Shown here one piece after another: positions 4,836 through 5,874 of a stretch of DNA of 5,874 nt. The notes under the pieces were generated by a model. That model searched no databases and was not told where the DNA came from. It saw only the letters and a program-made list of their open reading frames with translations. The position numbers and the translations under genes were made by a program. This DNA comes from Candidatus Avoscillospira stercoripullorum. GTDB lineage: Bacteria > Bacillota > Clostridia > Oscillospirales > Oscillospiraceae. The stretch spans positions 1 to 5,874 of the forward strand of contig DVGD01000152.1 of NCBI GenBank assembly GCA_018712905.1, given 5' to 3'. How positions within the stretch are numbered: position 1 is the stretch's first letter; each line of letters opens with the position of its first letter.

Positions 4836-5192
4836 ATGACACCCAAGGTATTTGAAAGCGAGTACCGCTTCCTGCTGATCTTGTGGCGGGAGGAACCCAT
4901 CAACAGTACCACGCTGGCCAAGATCTGCAAGGAAGAACTGGGCTGGAGCCGCACCACCACCTATACGGTCATCAAGCGCCTGCGCGACCGGGGCGTGGTG
5001 CAAAATGAGAATGCCACGGTCATCACGCTGGTGAGCAAGGAGGCCGTGCAGACTGCGCAGATGGATGAGCTGATGGAGAAGACCTTTGAGGGCTCTGTGC
5101 CGGCCTTTCTGGCAGCCTTCGCCCGTCGGCAGTCTCTTTCAGAGAAAGAAGTGGCGGAAATACAGCGAATCATTGCGAAGGGGGAGGGCTGA
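4836..5192 (+). CDS. BlaI/MecI/CopY-family transcriptional repressor
   Basis: A 118-residue protein, the normal length for BlaI/MecI. Residues 3-68 form the N-terminal winged helix, with the E-x-R-F-L-I-LW opening helix and the recognition helix SRTTTYTVIKRLRDRGVV (38-55), both diagnostic of the family. Residues 73-115 are the helical dimerisation part (MDELMEKTFEGSVPAFLAAF, then LSEKEVAEIQRII). In the staphylococcal pair, cleavage in this helix inactivates the repressor; the position equivalent to that Asn-Phe site may be A94-F95 here (inference from alignment by eye). The ATG at 4836 has GGAGGG about seven bases upstream. It is co-transcribed with the M56 protease two bases downstream and probably represses its own operon through the two operators at 4777 and 4804. 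Which signal it answers to, beta-lactam or otherwise, is unknown. Confidence 0.95.
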   Translation: MTPKVFESEYRFLLILWREEPINSTTLAKICKEELGWSRTTTYTVIKRLRDRGVVQNENATVITLVSKEAVQTAQMDELMEKTFEGSVPAFLAAFARRQSLSEKEVAEIQRIIAKGEG

Positions 5193-5194
5193 CC

Positions 5195-5874
5195 ATGGAA
5201 GCGATGTTTTTGCAGCTTGTCAATCTCAGCATGACCGCCGGGTGGCTGGTGCTGGCGGTGCTGGCGCTGCGGCTGCTGCTGCGCCGGGCGCCCAAATCCA
5301 TCCTCTGCGCCATGTGGGGGCTGGTGGGGCTTCGGCTTCTGTGTCCGGTGTCCATCGAAAGCCCCCTGAGCCTCGTCCCCAGCGCCCAGCCTCTGCCTCG
5401 GGAGATCCTCACCGCAGCCCAGCCGGAGATCTACAGCGGCGTGGCGGTGATCGATCGGGTGGTAAATCCCGTCCTCACCAATACCCTGGCTGCTGCACCG
5501 GGGGAGAGCGTCAACCCTGCTCAGGTGTTGGCTGGGGTGCTGCCGTGGATTTGGCTCCTCGGCATGGTGGGAATGCTGGGCTATGCGCTTTTTACCACCT
5601 TGCGCCTGCGGCGCCGGGTTTCCACGGCGGTGCGGCTGGAGCAGGGCGTCAAGCAGAGCGAATATGTGAAAACGCCCTTTGTTCTGGGACTGATTCATCC
5701 CACCATCTATTTGCCCTTTCACATGGAAAGCGCTGATGCCGTCCATGTCCTGGCGCATGAACGGGCGCATATCCGCCGGGGCGATCCCTGGTGGAAGGTG
5801 CTGGGCTTTGTGCTGCTGGCCATCTATTGGTTCCATCCCCTCATGTGGGTGGCCTACTTCTTCCTGTGCCGGGA
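5195..5874 (+). CDS. BlaR1-like M56-family membrane metalloprotease (3' end outside window)
   Basis: An open frame runs from the ATG at 5195 to the window end with no stop, giving 226 residues of a longer protein. GGGGAGGG (5181-5188) lies six bases before the start and the gap from the BlaI-type stop is only two bases. Hydrophobic segments occur near 9-30, 35-53 and 111-135, and another at 202-224 follows the catalytic site. The zinc-protease motif is HERAH (188-192) in AHERAHIRRGDPWWK, followed by YWFHPLMWVAYFFLCR, the classic BlaR1/M56 arrangement. In known pairs the protease, when activated, leads to cleavage of the BlaI repressor. The C-terminal half, which would carry the third zinc ligand and any penicillin-binding or other sensor domain, is beyond the edge, so the inducing signal cannot be named. 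Confidence 0.93.
   Translation, partial: MEAMFLQLVNLSMTAGWLVLAVLALRLLLRRAPKSILCAMWGLVGLRLLCPVSIESPLSLVPSAQPLPREILTAAQPEIYSGVAVIDRVVNPVLTNTLAAAPGESVNPAQVLAGVLPWIWLLGMVGMLGYALFTTLRLRRRVSTAVRLEQGVKQSEYVKTPFVLGLIHPTIYLPFHMESADAVHVLAHERAHIRRGDPWWKVLGFVLLAIYWFHPLMWVAYFFLCR

Noticed and set aside
5086..5736. Plus-strand open frame of 216 codons overlapping the M56 gene
   Set aside because: It is another frame of the BlaR1-like gene, which has the HERAH motif and membrane segments in the frame starting at 5195.
4961..5836. Minus-strand open frame of 291 codons opposite the BlaI-type and M56 genes
   Set aside because: Both sense-strand proteins carry diagnostic motifs, while this frame is a His/Gln/Pro-rich shadow without domains or a good ribosome binding site.

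Overview
The window looks like chromosomal DNA of a GC-rich, low-branching Firmicute, most likely a gut clostridium of the Oscillospiraceae type. This is an inference from strong Shine-Dalgarno sites before nearly every gene, consensus sigma-A promoters, a BlaI/BlaR1-type regulator pair, and short palindromic repeats of a kind I remember as common in those genomes. No phage, transposase, CRISPR or RNA gene is visible. All supported genes are on the + strand.

Layout. (1) Positions 1-2023 hold the end of an operon: a HAD-superfamily phosphatase or phosphoglucomutase-like gene cut by the left edge, a 107-residue zinc-ribbon/DUF2007-like protein, and a 355-residue protein with a C-terminal ArsR-type winged helix and an N-terminal region I do not recognise. 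(2) Positions 2024-2330 are non-coding but dense in structure: a two-hairpin dispersed repeat (copy 1), further hairpins, an inverted pair of a second repeat, a classic intrinsic terminator, then a perfect-consensus promoter with a 16-bp palindromic operator at the expected transcription start. (3) Positions 2331-4651 are a tight three-gene ABC-2 exporter operon: one ATPase and two permeases of identical length, joined by an ATGA overlap and a TGA-ATG abutment. (4) Positions 4652-4835 hold copy 2 of the dispersed repeat and a promoter covered by two palindromic operators. (5) From 4836 to the right edge lie a BlaI/MecI-family repressor and a BlaR1-like M56 membrane metalloprotease, cut by the window end.

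How it works together. The three units appear to be transcribed separately. The first ends at the terminator at 2235-2264. The exporter has its own repressible promoter, whose regulator is not obvious; the ArsR-type protein just upstream is one candidate and a regulator outside the window is another. The BlaI/M56 pair carries the usual hallmarks of an autoregulated sensor-antirepressor circuit, with four GTCTAA half-sites across its promoter. Those half-sites are not present at the exporter promoter, so the two units probably answer to different repressors.

Most of the content belongs to known families. The least explained parts are the N-terminal domain of the ArsR-type protein and the repeats in the two intergenic regions, where hairpin tips change in sequence but stay self-complementary.
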